Of a DNA stretch of 64,000 nucleotides, positions 10,608 through 21,646 are shown piece after piece. Under the pieces are notes generated by a model, which was not told the DNA's origin, did no database searches, and was given only the letters and a program-made list of their open reading frames with translations. The DNA comes from Magnolia sinica. Lineage: Eukaryota; Streptophyta; Magnoliopsida; Magnoliales; Magnoliaceae. The DNA lies in the NCBI RefSeq assembly GCF_029962835.1, contig NC_080578.1, positions 103,395,759-103,459,758 of the forward strand. Reading direction: 5' to 3'. Both the position numbers and the translations under genes were made by a program. Within the stretch, counting starts at the first letter, position 1; the number at the start of each line of letters is the position of its first letter.

Positions 10608-11521
10608 ACTTGCAGGGAAGCGGATTGGTGGGTGTACCACACGCCAGCTATATAGCTGGTGTAGATACGTGTTGTGCGAAGACGACGCCAACGCTCCTCG
10701 AGCTCGAGTTGTACGAACGGTTCCAAGGAAATCAAAGTTACATGGCCCCACGATGATGTATTTATTATATCCACACGAGATTATTTTTTCAGATTATTTT
10801 AAAGCACTATCCAAAAAATAATCATATCCAACGCTCAAATGGACCACACCTAAAATAGCCGGGGGATAATGATTTTCACCGTTAAGAAATTAGTAGGGCC
10901 CACCATGATGTTTATTTTCCATCCAATCTGCTCATAAGCTCAAACATACCTGGATGAAGAGGAAAAACAAATTTCATATTGATCTTAAACTTCTGCGACT
11001 CCGAAAAGAGTTTCAATGGCAGACATTCAATCCCCTGCCACTTTTTATAGTGTGGTCCACTTGATTTTAAGATCTGCCTTATTCTTCGGCTCAAGCATTA
11101 ATATGAACTCGTAAAATGGATGGACAGTTTGGATATAATACATACCTCATGATTATTTTTCAATCTGCCTTATTCTTCAGCTCAAGCGTGATTTTTATTT
11201 TCCATCCCATCTGTTCATAAGGTCAAACATACCGGGATGAAGAGGAAAAACAAATTTCATATTGATCTTAAACTTATGTAACTCCTAAAAGAGTTTCAAT
11301 GGTAGACATGCAATCCCCCACCACTTTTTATAGTGTGGTCCACTTGATTTTTAGATCCGCCTTATTCTTCGGCTCAAGCATTAATATGAACTAGTAAAAT
11401 GGATGGACAGTTTGGATATAATACATACCTCATGATCTGACCTATGGAACTTGCTGACACCAGTACACAAGCTATATAGCTGACGTGTGGTACACCTGCC
11501 AATCCGCTTCCCACTTGCTGG
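10608..11521. mobile_element. Mutator-like TIR element (non-autonomous)
   Basis: Long inverted repeats: the left end, GGAAGCGGATTGG then GTGTACCACACG and CAGCTATATAGCT (10616-10660), is mirrored at 11465-11512. Just outside lie ACTTGCAGG (10608-10616) and ACTTGCTGG (11513-11521), compatible with a 9-bp target duplication that overlaps the TIR tip by two bases. About 50-bp TIRs with 9-bp duplications fit Mutator-like elements. No transposase; the interior consists of fold-back-family sequence. Confidence 0.6.
10910..11434. repeat. 283-bp direct duplication inside the Mutator-like element
   Basis: About 10910-11150 is repeated at about 11193-11434 with an offset of 283 bp. GGATGAAGAGGAAAAACAAA starts at 10952 and again at 11235. 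Identity is high by eye, so the duplication is younger than the parent fold-back sequence. Confidence 0.8.
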
Positions 11522-11554
11522 GGAGTTCTTGTGGCTGGAGTTAGCCGTTGCAAT

Positions 11555-12420
11555 TTATGTAGTTTTATCCATGTTTTATATCCATTTTACGGCTTATTTT
11601 AACAATATGAGTCCAAAATTGAAACATATTCAAAATTCAAGTGGACTACACTAAAAGAAGCAATGTGAATTGAACACCAACCATTGAAATCTTCTCATGA
11701 GCCACAAAATATGTGGATCAAGCTGATATTTGTGTTTTCCCTTCATTCATGTGTGTGTGTGTGTGTGTCATTATGAACAAGTTGGCTTGTGGGTTGGCAG
11801 ACAAATAAACGCCGTTATCCCTACCGTTTCCTGTAGTGTGGTCCACTTGAATGTGGGGTATACTTGAATTTTGGACTCAACTTCTAAAATGAGCTGAAAA
11901 AATTGGATGTAAGGTGCAGATAAGCCAAATATATTCAAGGTAGGCCCAACGGAGTTTATTGTGCAGACTTACTCTGTCCACTATTCGCTTGGGTGGTTGG
12001 GAGTTATGTGGGCCCACAGAAGTAGTTGTGATAAATCCACCCCCATCCATTTACGGAGATCACAATATTAAAGGAGTCCAAAAAATTAAAGCAAATTCAA
12101 TGCCTTAGGCCATACTACACGACTCCCTGTTAGAAACTTTGTGGGGTCATATAAGTTTTGTATCACGATGATATTGTGCCCACTGTTTATAGGATTAGGT
12201 GGCATATAAACATCATGGTCTGCTCCCGGCAGGTTTTAAGCCGTGGATGTTTCCGTTTTCACTGTTTCATGTGGTGTGGTCCAGCTAAGTAATTTTTAAA
12301 ACTATGTCCTATTGTTGTCTTGCAAAAGGGGTGGACACTGACATCTCTATGAGCCCCACATATCTCGGACCACAAAATCTTCATGAGGTGGGGTCACAGA
12401 CAAGTGTACTAGTTATGGAG
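11555..12420. repeat. Two degenerate fold-back copies
   Basis: 11555-11950 shows the left arm (CAAGTGGACTACACTAAAAG), the central motif (GGATCAAGCTGATATTTGTG), and the right arm (TTTCCTGTAGTGTGGTCCAC). A (GT)n run at 11751-11768 lies in the centre. A second copy begins with GTGGGCCCACAG at about 12010 and ends around 12375 near GAGCCCCACATA. There is no coding sequence. Confidence 0.6.
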
Positions 12421-12559
12421 GGGATTTCCTGCCAGAGCCAATGATAATACCTATGCAGGTCCACTGTATGTTTACTAGAAATCTACTTTGTTTATACATT
12501 CTGCCGGCCCATGTTAGCTAAAAAATGAGGCCGATTCAAAACTCAAGTGAGATGTGTTG

Positions 12560-13330
12560 TTAGATGTCTTCAATATGTACATGTATCAGGGTTCGATCGA
12601 TCGATTATTGATTAATCGAAAGCACCCCAAATTATATATATTGGTCTCGAGACAGTTTTGAACCATCTCGTCCGATCAAACTTTCAAATTAATAGGTCAA
12701 AAAAATTTACAAATATTTGAAAACTCTCTAGATACTTTTTGAGTATGTTCGAGCGATCAAACATGTGAGACTGAAATCGATCAATGCCGATCGATCGATG
12801 CTTAAATTGGCAGCGTACACAATTTTACGTAATTGTGCAATTTGTTTTCTATTTTGATTATAACACTATATATATGGTTGTAATTAGGATCATATATTCT
12901 AAAGACATCATTAAGGAGTTCTAGAAAGAAATTTAGGGTTCTTGAGATGTTTTTTTTCAAGGGATTCTCATATGTGTAAGTGCAATCATATCTCGTGATT
13001 TGTTTATCATAGTAGATTTGCTTGTCGCCTTGTGTCGTAGTTTTTTCACGCAAGGATTTTCAACGTAAAAGTCATGTGTTCTTTGTGGTGCTTGTTTACA
13101 TTTATTTCATTTATGTTTGATTCGAATTCGGAGTTTGCTTTCGTGATTTCTCGACAAGTGGTATCAGAGCTAATGTTATGTTTCGAGTTTGAATTTGAAG
13201 CATGTTATTGAAAGGTTCAAACATGAAGTATGAAATAGAAAAGTTCACTCAAAGAAACAATTTTCAACCATGGAATGTGAAGATGAGGGGTCTTCTAGTT
13301 AAGGTGGATTGAGATGCATCTTATGGACCT
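12560..13330 (+). mobile_element. Copia 5' fragment: LTR, primer-binding site, gag start
   Basis: The LTR ends at 13156 (...CTCGACA), followed by the initiator-tRNA-Met primer-binding site TGGTATCAGAGC at 13159-13170. A short gag start at about 13222-13310 reads MKYEIEKFTQRNNFQPW, matching Copia gag (MKFEVEKFxGxNNFxxW), and meets a TGA after about 29 codons. Fold-back sequence resumes after about 13375. The LTR start is not determined. The part at 12590-12810 contains GATCGATCGAT inverted repeats. Pol is absent. Confidence 0.65.
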
Positions 13331-13374
13331 CATTGTAACAAGGACCAACCGTCACTGCAAATTAGGGAGCGGAT

Positions 13375-15440
13375 TAGTTGTGGTGGTGTGGCCTCACCCA
13401 AGATAGTGCATCACTTACTGTGGGGGCCATGACGATATATGTTTTTTTTTTTTAATCCATGCCATTTTCCATATCATTTTATTGCATGAGCCCAAAAAAG
13501 AAGAAGAGCGACACGGTAGTGATTGAGTGCCCTATCATTAAAAACTTCCTATGGCCCATCGTCATGTTTATGTAACTTTTGTATCCATCCAAACTAAGAA
13601 CACGTGGCCCATTAATGGTCAATCTACAATTTTTCTTATAGTATTGTCCAACTGAGAATTGCATCTATTTTAGCATGGTCCATCTGAGAATTCTATCTAT
13701 TTTATTTCTGGATAGTGGTCTGAAATAATTTGGAAAAAGAGATATACAGGGAGGCCGATTTCCTGACAAAGCCTTTCGCAGGAAGCTCTTGCCTAAGAAT
13801 GCTAGTTTGGGCCCACCGTGATGTTTGCCAAAAATCTACCTCGTTCCTCCATTTTGCAAACTCATTTTAGGATATGAGATAAATAATCAAGTGGATTCAA
13901 AAATCAAGTGGGTCACATCGATAGGGAAAATAGGGGAAAGAAATTCCTACATTTGAAACCTTCTTTAGCTCCACCTTGATGTTTATATGCCATACAAACC
14001 ATTAATAACTTCATTAACATTAGGATGAAGTGAAAATACCGAAAAATAAAATAAAATAATTGCATGATACAAAACTTTATAGCCACAAAAATGTTTCAAT
14101 GGTTCTCACTAAATCCCCATTATTTCCTCTAGTGTGGCCCACTTGAATTTTGGATCTACTTCAATTTGGTTGTATGACTTAAAATAATCTCACAAAACGG
14201 ATGAATAGGGTAAATTTTATACAAACATGGTGGTGGGCCCCACACAACATCTCGTGCCGGAACTTCCTTGGAAAGGCTTAGGATATGAGGTGAAGTTCCT
14301 TGTGTGGAAACCTTAGTGAAGCCCACCCTAATGTTTGTGACAAATTTATCCTATCCATCCATTTTGTGAGCTCACTTTAGGACTTGAGAAAAAAAATAAA
14401 CATGATCTAAGACTCAAGTGGGCTGCACTAAAGGAAAAGTGATTAGTCAAATTACTACAGTTAAAACCTCCCTCTTGGCTTCGACATATGTTTACATGAT
14501 GCCATCCATGTTACTAATATCATTACTATTGAGATGAACTTAAAACATGGGGTGATTTCTTATAAACATTACAGTAGGCCCACCAAGGTTTCCAGTGCCT
14601 AAACTTCCTTCTAAAGGCTTGTGCAGGAAATCTGCGTCGCACTGTAATGTATGTGTTATATCAAAAACTATCCATCAATTTGTCAAACTGTATTAGGGCT
14701 TGAGTCAAAAAATGAAGTAGATTCATAGTTCAAATGATCCATACTAAAGAAAGAAGTAGGGATAATGATTTCCACCGCAACATGATGTTTATTTGCAATC
14801 TAACCAATTAGAGAGTCATGATGAAAGAAAAACATAAATATCAGATTGATACAAATTATATGTGAAGAAGTTTTCAATGATAAATGTTAAATCTCCATTG
14901 ATTTTTGTGGTGTACCTGAGGTTTGGATATGTCTACTTTTTGTTTTTTGGGATCAAGCTGTAAAATGATCCTATCAAATGGACGGAAGATTTGGATCATG
15001 GTGGGTCACGGAACTTGTGACATTAACCGCAGATCCCGCAATCATGAGGTATCTGTTACATCCAAACCGTTCATCCATTTAGAGAGCTCGTATTAAGGTT
15101 TGAGAAGAAAAATAAGACAGATCTAAAGATAAAGTAGAAAGAAGTAGGGGATTGAACGTCTACCATTGATATCATTTTTGGGGTCATAGAAGTTTTGGAT
15201 CAATATGATAATTGATTTCATCTTCATCCAGGTCTTTGTGACCTTATGAACAGATTGGATGGAAAATAAACGTTATGGTGGGCCCTACGAATGTTTTAAC
15301 GATGAACATTATTATCCGCTACTATTTGTGGTGTGGTTAGGTTAAGATTTAGATATGATTTATTTTTTAGCTCATGCTCTAAAATGATATCTAAAAATGG
15401 ATGAACGGTTTACATATAATAAATACATCATTTCGGGGGC
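13375..15440. repeat. Array of fold-back elements
   Basis: At least four more copies of the family can be read. One degenerate copy lies at about 13375-13700. A well-bounded copy lies at 13806-14245 (GGGCCCACCGTGATGTTTG to GGTGGTGGGCCCCACAC), and others at about 14310-14590, 14630-15010 and 15040-15440. Outside the 13806-14245 copy lie outer inverted words AAGCCTTTC-AGGAAG (13774) and CTTCCTTGGAAAGGCTT (14263), and related words recur between the next copies. Neighbours therefore seem to share ends. No gene is present. Confidence 0.6.
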
Positions 15441-15628
15441 ACATAACTTTGATTTCATCTTAACCGTTAATATAACTGGGAGCTCGAAGAGTGTCAGTGC
15501 TCGTCTTCGCGCGACTAGTACCCACACGAGCTATATCAATGGTGTCCCCTTCCCAATATAGTTGCGTAGGATGACATGAGAGGAAATGGATCGGCTGAGC
15601 TGTGACCCTGCCACTGGTAGCTGTTCTG

Positions 15629-16052
15629 TGGGCCCCACCGTGAAGTGTGTGTTTCATCCATGCCCTTCATCCATTTTTCCATTTTATTTTATCGCGTGAA
15701 AATAAGGTAGATTAAAATCTCAGGTGGACCACCCAGTGTTGATTGAACTCACACATTTAACAACTTCTCGGAGGCCATAAAATATTTGGATCAAGTTGAT
15801 ATTTATTTTTTCCCTTCATCCATCCAGGTTCTTATGACCTAATCAAGAGGTTGGATGTCAAATTGTCAAATAAACACTACAATCGGACATAGGAGGTTTT
15901 GAATGGTGGCAATTCAATCGCTACTGTTTTCCGTTAGTGTGTTCCACTCGAAATGGAGATCTGCCTCATTTTTAGTATGAAGCCCTAAAATGATCTTCAA
16001 AAATGGATGGACGGTGTGGATAAAATACATAAATCACAGTGGTACCTACAGA
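15629..16052. repeat. Fold-back element, well-preserved copy
   Basis: Starts GTGGGCCCCACCGTGA and ends GACGGTGTGGATAAAATAC followed by GTGGTACCTACAGAG. The first and last ~55 bp are inverted copies: the left end has ATCCATGCCCTTCATCCATT and the right end has AATGGATGGACGGTGTGGAT. Farther in, GGTGGACCACCC and GTGTGTTCCACTCG are again inverted counterparts. The whole ~420-bp element is thus a near-palindrome. The upstream piece 15441-15628 has no recognisable feature. Confidence 0.7.
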
Positions 16053-16106
16053 GGGAAATGGATTGGGTACTCCCCCTGCCATCAGCCCTCGGGCTAGTGG
16101 TCAGTG

Positions 16107-16500
16107 CTCTGTGGGCCCCACAATGATGTATGTGTTTCATCCATTCCGTTCATCCATTTTTACATATCATTTTAGGCGTTGATACAAAAAATGAAAGGGA
16201 TATAAATCTCAGGTGGACCACACCATGGGAAAACAATAGTGATTGGAGATCCACCATTAAAATCCTCCTGATGACCACTGTACTGTTTATTTGACATCCA
16301 ACCTGTTGATTAGGTCATACAGACTCAGATGAAGGGAAAAACCAAAGATCAACTTGATCCAAAACTTTTATGGCCCCCAAAAAGTTTTTAATGATCCACG
16401 TCATTCAACACTGTTTCCTATGATGTGGTCCGGTTGAGATTTTTATATACCTCATTTTTTTTTGGTCTCATACCATAAAATGAACTGAAAAGAGTTGTGT
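16107..16500. repeat. Fold-back element, centre inverted, right end truncated
   Basis: Left end GTGGGCCCCACAATGATGTA, left arm CAGGTGGACCACACCATGGG and right arm TTTCCTATGATGTGGTCC are all present. The right TIR is lost after about 16495. The central block (GACATCCAACCTGTTGATTA to GATCAACTTGATCCAAAAC) is the reverse complement of the central block in the copy at 15629, as expected if either arm can serve as left. Confidence 0.65.
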
Positions 16501-16858
16501 TTGTTTGAAATGGCGACGTCTTGGAGCTCTTTGTTATATGATGGTTTATGGACTTGGGTGAGATGGTAGCCTTGCACATGGTTCCTTAGCTTTCGGGATT
16601 GATGTTCTGATCAATTAACGGCCTTAGCTTGATATGATTCTATTATAAGATGGGACCAACTAACCATTATGATGATGTGTATCGTCATATTTCCATTTTC
16701 AAATGGCTTTCTTCTCTTAGCCTACCGCTTATGAATATATAGTTACATATGGCCAATTAGATCTGGCCATGTGTCACTATGTATGATGCCCTAGTCTTAT
16801 ACTAGGTTATGCATGTTCTCTGAGTGTTTTATGTATATGTAGCTTGTATTTGTTTTAA

Positions 16859-17397
16859 AGCTGGGCATCAAGTCAAGTCGCATCGAGTTAAGGCTAACCC
16901 GACTCGATTCGATTTTGAAGTATACCTGACTCGAACTCGACTTGAGTCTGTACTGAGTCCAGCATGACTGACCCGATCCAAGTCCAGGTCTGGCCTGAAC
17001 TGACCCGAGCCGAGTTTGACCCGGTCACAGGTACCGAATCAGGTCGAGTCAGCATCGAGTCGGGTCGGGTGCGATGGGTATCCGCGGGCTAAAATCACAA
17101 CTCAAAATTTAGGTGCACGTGCCAGAATGGTAGCCTCTCCATCAACTACATAGCATCTCAGATCTGAAACGTCAAATCTAGGTTTTTTAATATATGTACT
17201 AGTCGGGTTTCAGTCGATTTAGGTTAGTACCGAGTCATATTTCGGGTTGAGTCAAGTTGAGTTACTGGGTGACCCGAACTCAACTCGTTTTGAGTTCGGA
17301 TTGGACGAAGTCTACTCGGTTCGGATCGACTCACCCACTCGGTTCGGGTCAAGCCGGGTCTGAACAAGTCGAACAACTCGAGTCATCCAGTGCCCAA
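16859..17397. mobile_element. hAT-like non-autonomous element, copy 2 (GAGTCGAG-rich)
   Basis: The ends GCTGGGCATCAAGT (16859) and CCAGTGCCCAAC (about 17397) are imperfect inverses. The interior is dense in GACCCGA, CTCGACT and GAGTCGGG words, like the elements at 7005 and 47840. No clear target duplication could be read, so class and borders are tentative. Confidence 0.45.
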
Positions 17398-17989
17398 CTC
17401 GAACTTGTTTACCATGTGTCATCGAGAGTATGACCACCTCTAGAGTTTCGGTTGTACATACGTTTCTAAATATCCCAGCGTTTGCAAGTATAAGAATCGA
17501 CAACTACTACAAGTTGGACTTCATTGGCAAAAGCTCATACTTACCTCTCTAAACTTTATCTTTTATTGTTTCTTACCAAAGGTCTTGCCTACTGTATGTT
17601 GTATGTTATGAATGACACATTAAATTGGACATAAAATGGCGTTGTGGAATAATAACACCTTTTATGTGCAAAGGTCAAAGCTTAAAGGATTGCTTGTCAC
17701 TTGTCCTGCCAACTATCATGGGCTTCCCTTCTTTTGAGCTTGCCGAAATTTGGATAATCCGCCAAAGAAAAATACCTCACCCTTACTTTCATCTGTAGTG
17801 GGTTAGGTGATGGTGGTAGTTTATTGTTTACAAAGGCTCTCTCCTTTGAGTATATAGTGGATGTAATGAAGCTTATCTCGTCAATTTGAATGAAAGATAT
17901 TTTTACACTGGAGCCTATAGTTATTGATGAACCTTCTATTGCATATTTATTTTGCCGGTGTTTAAGCTATTTTGGTTTGTCTTTGCATA
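17398..17989. other. No recognisable feature
   Basis: A/T-rich sequence leading into the C-terminal end of Gypsy pol remains. No domain was recognised. Confidence 0.4.
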
Positions 17990-19352
17990 GATTCCCACAA
18001 ATTAAGGACGTACCTTTTTAAAACAACGGTCGTTGATAATATCACTACCTTCTTAGCTGTCGAGGTCTTGCAACAAATAAAAACCTCCGTGTAATACTTC
18101 CTTTACCATAAATGGTCATTCTTAAGTTGGAGACCACTTTCTATACGAGGCTCTTAGTACCAATAGGAATGATAGTTTTTCATATAAGTGTTCCTTCATC
18201 GAATGATTTTTCTTTCACTTTTTTTATATAAGCCTCAGCTATCATGGTCTTCTGAACTTTTAACGAATCCAAACTCCGTGTCTTGACCTTATCCAATTCT
18301 TCTATTTCAATCATCATTAATTTGATAAATTCTTGTGGGGTAAGCTAATGCTAAAAACCTAATCGGAGAGATAGTATGTGAACTTCTAAAAAAGTCTTGT
18401 TTCATGACCGAGGGTTATCTACCATAATGCATTTCAACATAGTTTTTCGAATTTTATTGATCGACTCGGCTTGACCATTAACTTGAGCATAACATAGAGT
18501 AGAATAAGGAACTTGAATTTACAAGCTTCTGCGAATGCTTTTACCTAGCTCTCCAAAAATGTGGCTCCCTTGTCAACTATAATCATTTTGGAATTCCAAA
18601 TATGTGTATAATGTATTTCTTATATAAAGTCGATTACATCCTCCTGGCCTTCCCCTTTCACCGGTTTAGCTTCAATGCATTTGTTGAAGTAGTCAGGTAC
18701 AACGATTATAAAGCTATGCTGATTAGATGAAAGGGGGGATATTTTGCCAATCAAGTTAATGGTCCATCATTTGAAAAGGCCATGGTTTAACAATACGATA
18801 GTGTTCTTCAACTAGGATGTCCTAGAGTGACCTATGCTTCTATCAGGCTTGACATCCTATTGCATATTTCATGCAATCTTTCAATATCAACGACCAATAA
18901 TAGCTATGTCAGCAAATAAGCCACTACATTTTTTACCCTGCTTGGTGAGCTCTGCAAATGCATTCATGAACTTAACCCATTATGATCATTGCTTCATCTG
19001 TTTCTAAATATTTTAGAAAAAGATCGTTGACGCTTTTACAATAAAGGTTGTCGTCAAGGAAAAAATAATATCGGATAATCCTTCTAATAGATTGGTTAGG
19101 TCTATTGCTCGGCCTGATCATGTATTGAATGATTGGGGAACCTCCAATTGTCTTGGAAAACTTTAAGAGGAGATTTCCATGGTCATGTTTCTTTGTTGGA
19201 CTAATGAGAGCGATCTTTTTTGGATCGTGAGTAATCTTTTTGTCATTACTTCAGATAGCCAAAGCCTTGCAGCTATTTGCGTCATTCCATTCGCATCATC
19301 ATTAAATCCTAAAGAACATATTTTAGGATTATATCATAGGGTTATTATACCT
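17990..19352 (-). mobile_element. Gypsy pol remnant: integrase and C-terminal region
   Basis: From high to low coordinates on the minus strand: an integrase core near 18600-18750 with FIIVVPDYFNKCIEAKP (family TDYFTKWVEAKPL) and VIDFI, then IEELDKVKTRSLDSL and AEAYIKKVKEKSFDEG near 18200-18320 (family AYNKRVKxKxFxxGDLV). Near 18060 the C-terminal FYLLQDLDS precedes the usual KxY end. Multiple stops and frameshifts. RT and gag are absent on this side because the sequence is cut at 19352 by an LTR. Confidence 0.7.
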
Positions 19353-20197
19353 TGTAACGCCCCAAAAATCAGCACCCGAGTACAGAGACTCTGGTCCCAA
19401 GTTCCTGAGTGTGAGCCAAATGAAAATGTACATATGACTTCATTAAGATTCACATTCATTTCGCACACGAGCGATTAGAGTAGCGTAATTCAAATTAGCG
19501 GATCCAAAGCAAGGTAGAGATAACAAAAAATAATGAATATAGGGCTAAGTGTCAAAATACAATAGAAAAAGTAGTATTCGCCCAAATGAGGATTATACAA
19601 GCTGCAATATACATACCCAAAATTAACACATAAAGTACACTCACTGAAAATCTCGATAGCACCTACATCAACAACATCGTCTGGTTGGTGTTTTAAAACA
19701 CCGTCCCATGTGGGAGTGAGTAGCTAACTCGGTAGTTTCATTAGTCCAGAGTTACACATATTATCAACTCAATCAGCACAATTAATGATAAATAAGAAAT
19801 CAAGCATTTCCTAAATACTCATGTTAAATGCACGAATGAGATTATGGAATGGTGCATACAGCTTACAATCCAACACTCCCTCACAAGCGACTTCAATGCA
19901 TATTTCACAAATGCCAACACTCCCTCTCAAGCGACTCTAATGCCAAATCGCAACATCCTATCTAATGCAATGCAATTGATGTGCATGATTAGTCAAGTGA
20001 TTATTAATTTTCAATTCATACAATATATTGGCGAAGATAAGATACCGACATTATATCATAAGTCCTTATCCGGTACCACTAGTGTATAGGTTCACCTCGA
20101 GTATTAAGGGTCAGTTAGTCACAACGTGAGCTAATTATAATGAGAAATTTTCAAGGGTTTTTAGAAATCCAAAACAGCAAAAATCTAGGACGTTACA
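19353..20197. mobile_element. Probable solo LTR (845 bp) at a Gypsy/Copia junction
   Basis: Begins TGTAACGCCCCAAAAATC and ends GGACGTTACA, i.e. TG...CA with mirrored TGTAACG/CGTTACA ends common in plant Gypsy LTRs. No coding. The flanking pentamers TACCT and CTTAT do not match, and the two flanks belong to different elements, so a rearrangement accompanied or followed insertion. Confidence 0.6.
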
Positions 20198-21128
20198 CTT
20201 ATCATCTTTCTCATACCCGATAAGGATGCATTGTTTAGATTTGGAATCCAACTTTATCCTCTGTCCACTTTGTGCGTGGACATATTCTGGACACCCGAAG
20301 ATACTCAATCATAAGTAATCAGCATCCTTACCTGTTTAGATTTTCTCTGCAACTTTGAAGTCCAGCGCTATAGATGGTGACTGATTCACAATAAAGCATG
20401 TCAACTGCTTCTGCCCAAAAGCTTTTAGATAGCCTCGTATGTAATTAAATACTTCTCGCCTTCTTCAATAGAGTTTTGTTCATTCTCTCTACCATCCTAT
20501 TCTTATATGGGGTCCCTAGAGTTGAGAAGTCATTGTGATGCCCCATTCCTTCCAGAATTGCATGAATTCTGCTTCTTTATAATCTGTATCGTTATCTGAT
20601 CTGGGACACTTAACATGTCTCTCGTTTGCTTCTCTAGTTCCTCCTTCCATTCCTTGAACTTGACAAACACTTTAAACTTGTGCTTTAAGAAGTAGAGCCA
20701 AACCTTCCTCGAGTAATCATTTATGAAGTTCACAAAGAATCGTGTACTCCTCCCTTAGATGGTACAATCACTAGCCCCCAGACATTGAAATTATGTAATT
20801 GAGCACACTGCTCTAGTATGCGTAGCAGTCTTGAACCTTACCTTGTATTGCTTCTCATAAATGCAATGCTCGCAGAAATCCACCTTGCACACATTAACTC
20901 TATTTAATAGTTTCCGTTTATAAAATTCCACCATACCCCTTTCGCTTATGTGCTCTAATCGCATATGCCATACATTTGTGTCATCTGTGCCGGATTCTGT
21001 GAGTGGGGTGGTAGCAACATCGCTTATAATTGTGCTCCCAACTAACTTATGCGGATTCATCGTTTTAGGTCCCTTCATTAACACCATATTGCACATCTAG
21101 TGACCTTAATTATACCGCCAGATGTGGT
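20198..21128 (-). mobile_element. Host Copia (minus), GAG-pre-integrase and integrase part
   Basis: Minus-strand Copia pol. At 20791-21096 is a pre-integrase motif, VWHMRLEHISERGM with C-x2-C at CEHCIYEKQ. At 20530-20733 are integrase residues FINDYSRKVWLYFLKHK. Near 20330-20200 is FGCPEYVHAQSGQ...GYEKDDK. The frame is cut at 20198 by the LTR, so RT and RNase H are missing. On the other side it is interrupted by the Copia at 21134-28739 and continues at 28745. Confidence 0.8.
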
Positions 21129-21133
21129 GAATG

Positions 21134-21632
21134 TGTAAGAACTCTGTTTAGTGGGCCTTACTGATTAACAGTCTGGATTGTCATTCAGTTGGACTGGATG
21201 ATTGAGTAGAACAGTGGGCCCCACTTCAGGTGATGCGTTGCGCAGTCTATCTGCGCAGCTTTGCGTACTAGGGCTGGAATGCTATAACTGTCTTATGCAA
21301 ACAGTAATTTGAGTTGTAATAGGATGCTACAATGTGGAGCATGGGAGAGAGAGTTGTGATGGGTTTCAAACTCCCTCTCCACAGACTCTATAAAAGAGAG
21401 CTGGGTCCCCAATCCTACACCACAGCAGAAATTCGAGTCCCATCTACTAATTTGCAGAAAGGGTGTGAAGGAGAGGAAGATCCTAAGCTCTAAAGGAATT
21501 CTGGTATTCTAGTGTTCTTATCCGGCTTCCATAGCGGCGTTTCAGCTAGGTAAGCTATCTGAACCCCTAATCGCCATGTCCCATGCACAGACAGATCCGT
21601 GGGCCTATTCCGCATATAGATTAAGTCCCACA
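21134..21632 (+). repeat. 5' LTR of the Copia element
   Basis: TG...CA ends (TGTAAGAACTCTG to AAGTCCCACA), 499 bp. A TATA-like CTATAAAAG at 21388-21396 probably marks its own promoter. Ends two bases before the primer-binding site. Confidence 0.95.
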
Positions 21633-21634
21633 GT

Positions 21635-21646
21635 TGGTATCAGAGC
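21635..21646 (+). other. Copia primer-binding site
   Basis: TGGTATCAGAGC, complementary to the 3' end of initiator tRNA-Met, the usual Copia primer. Confidence 0.9.

Noticed and set aside
10533..10821. Open frames on both strands near the Mutator-like end
   Set aside because: They cross the terminal inverted repeat; chance frames.
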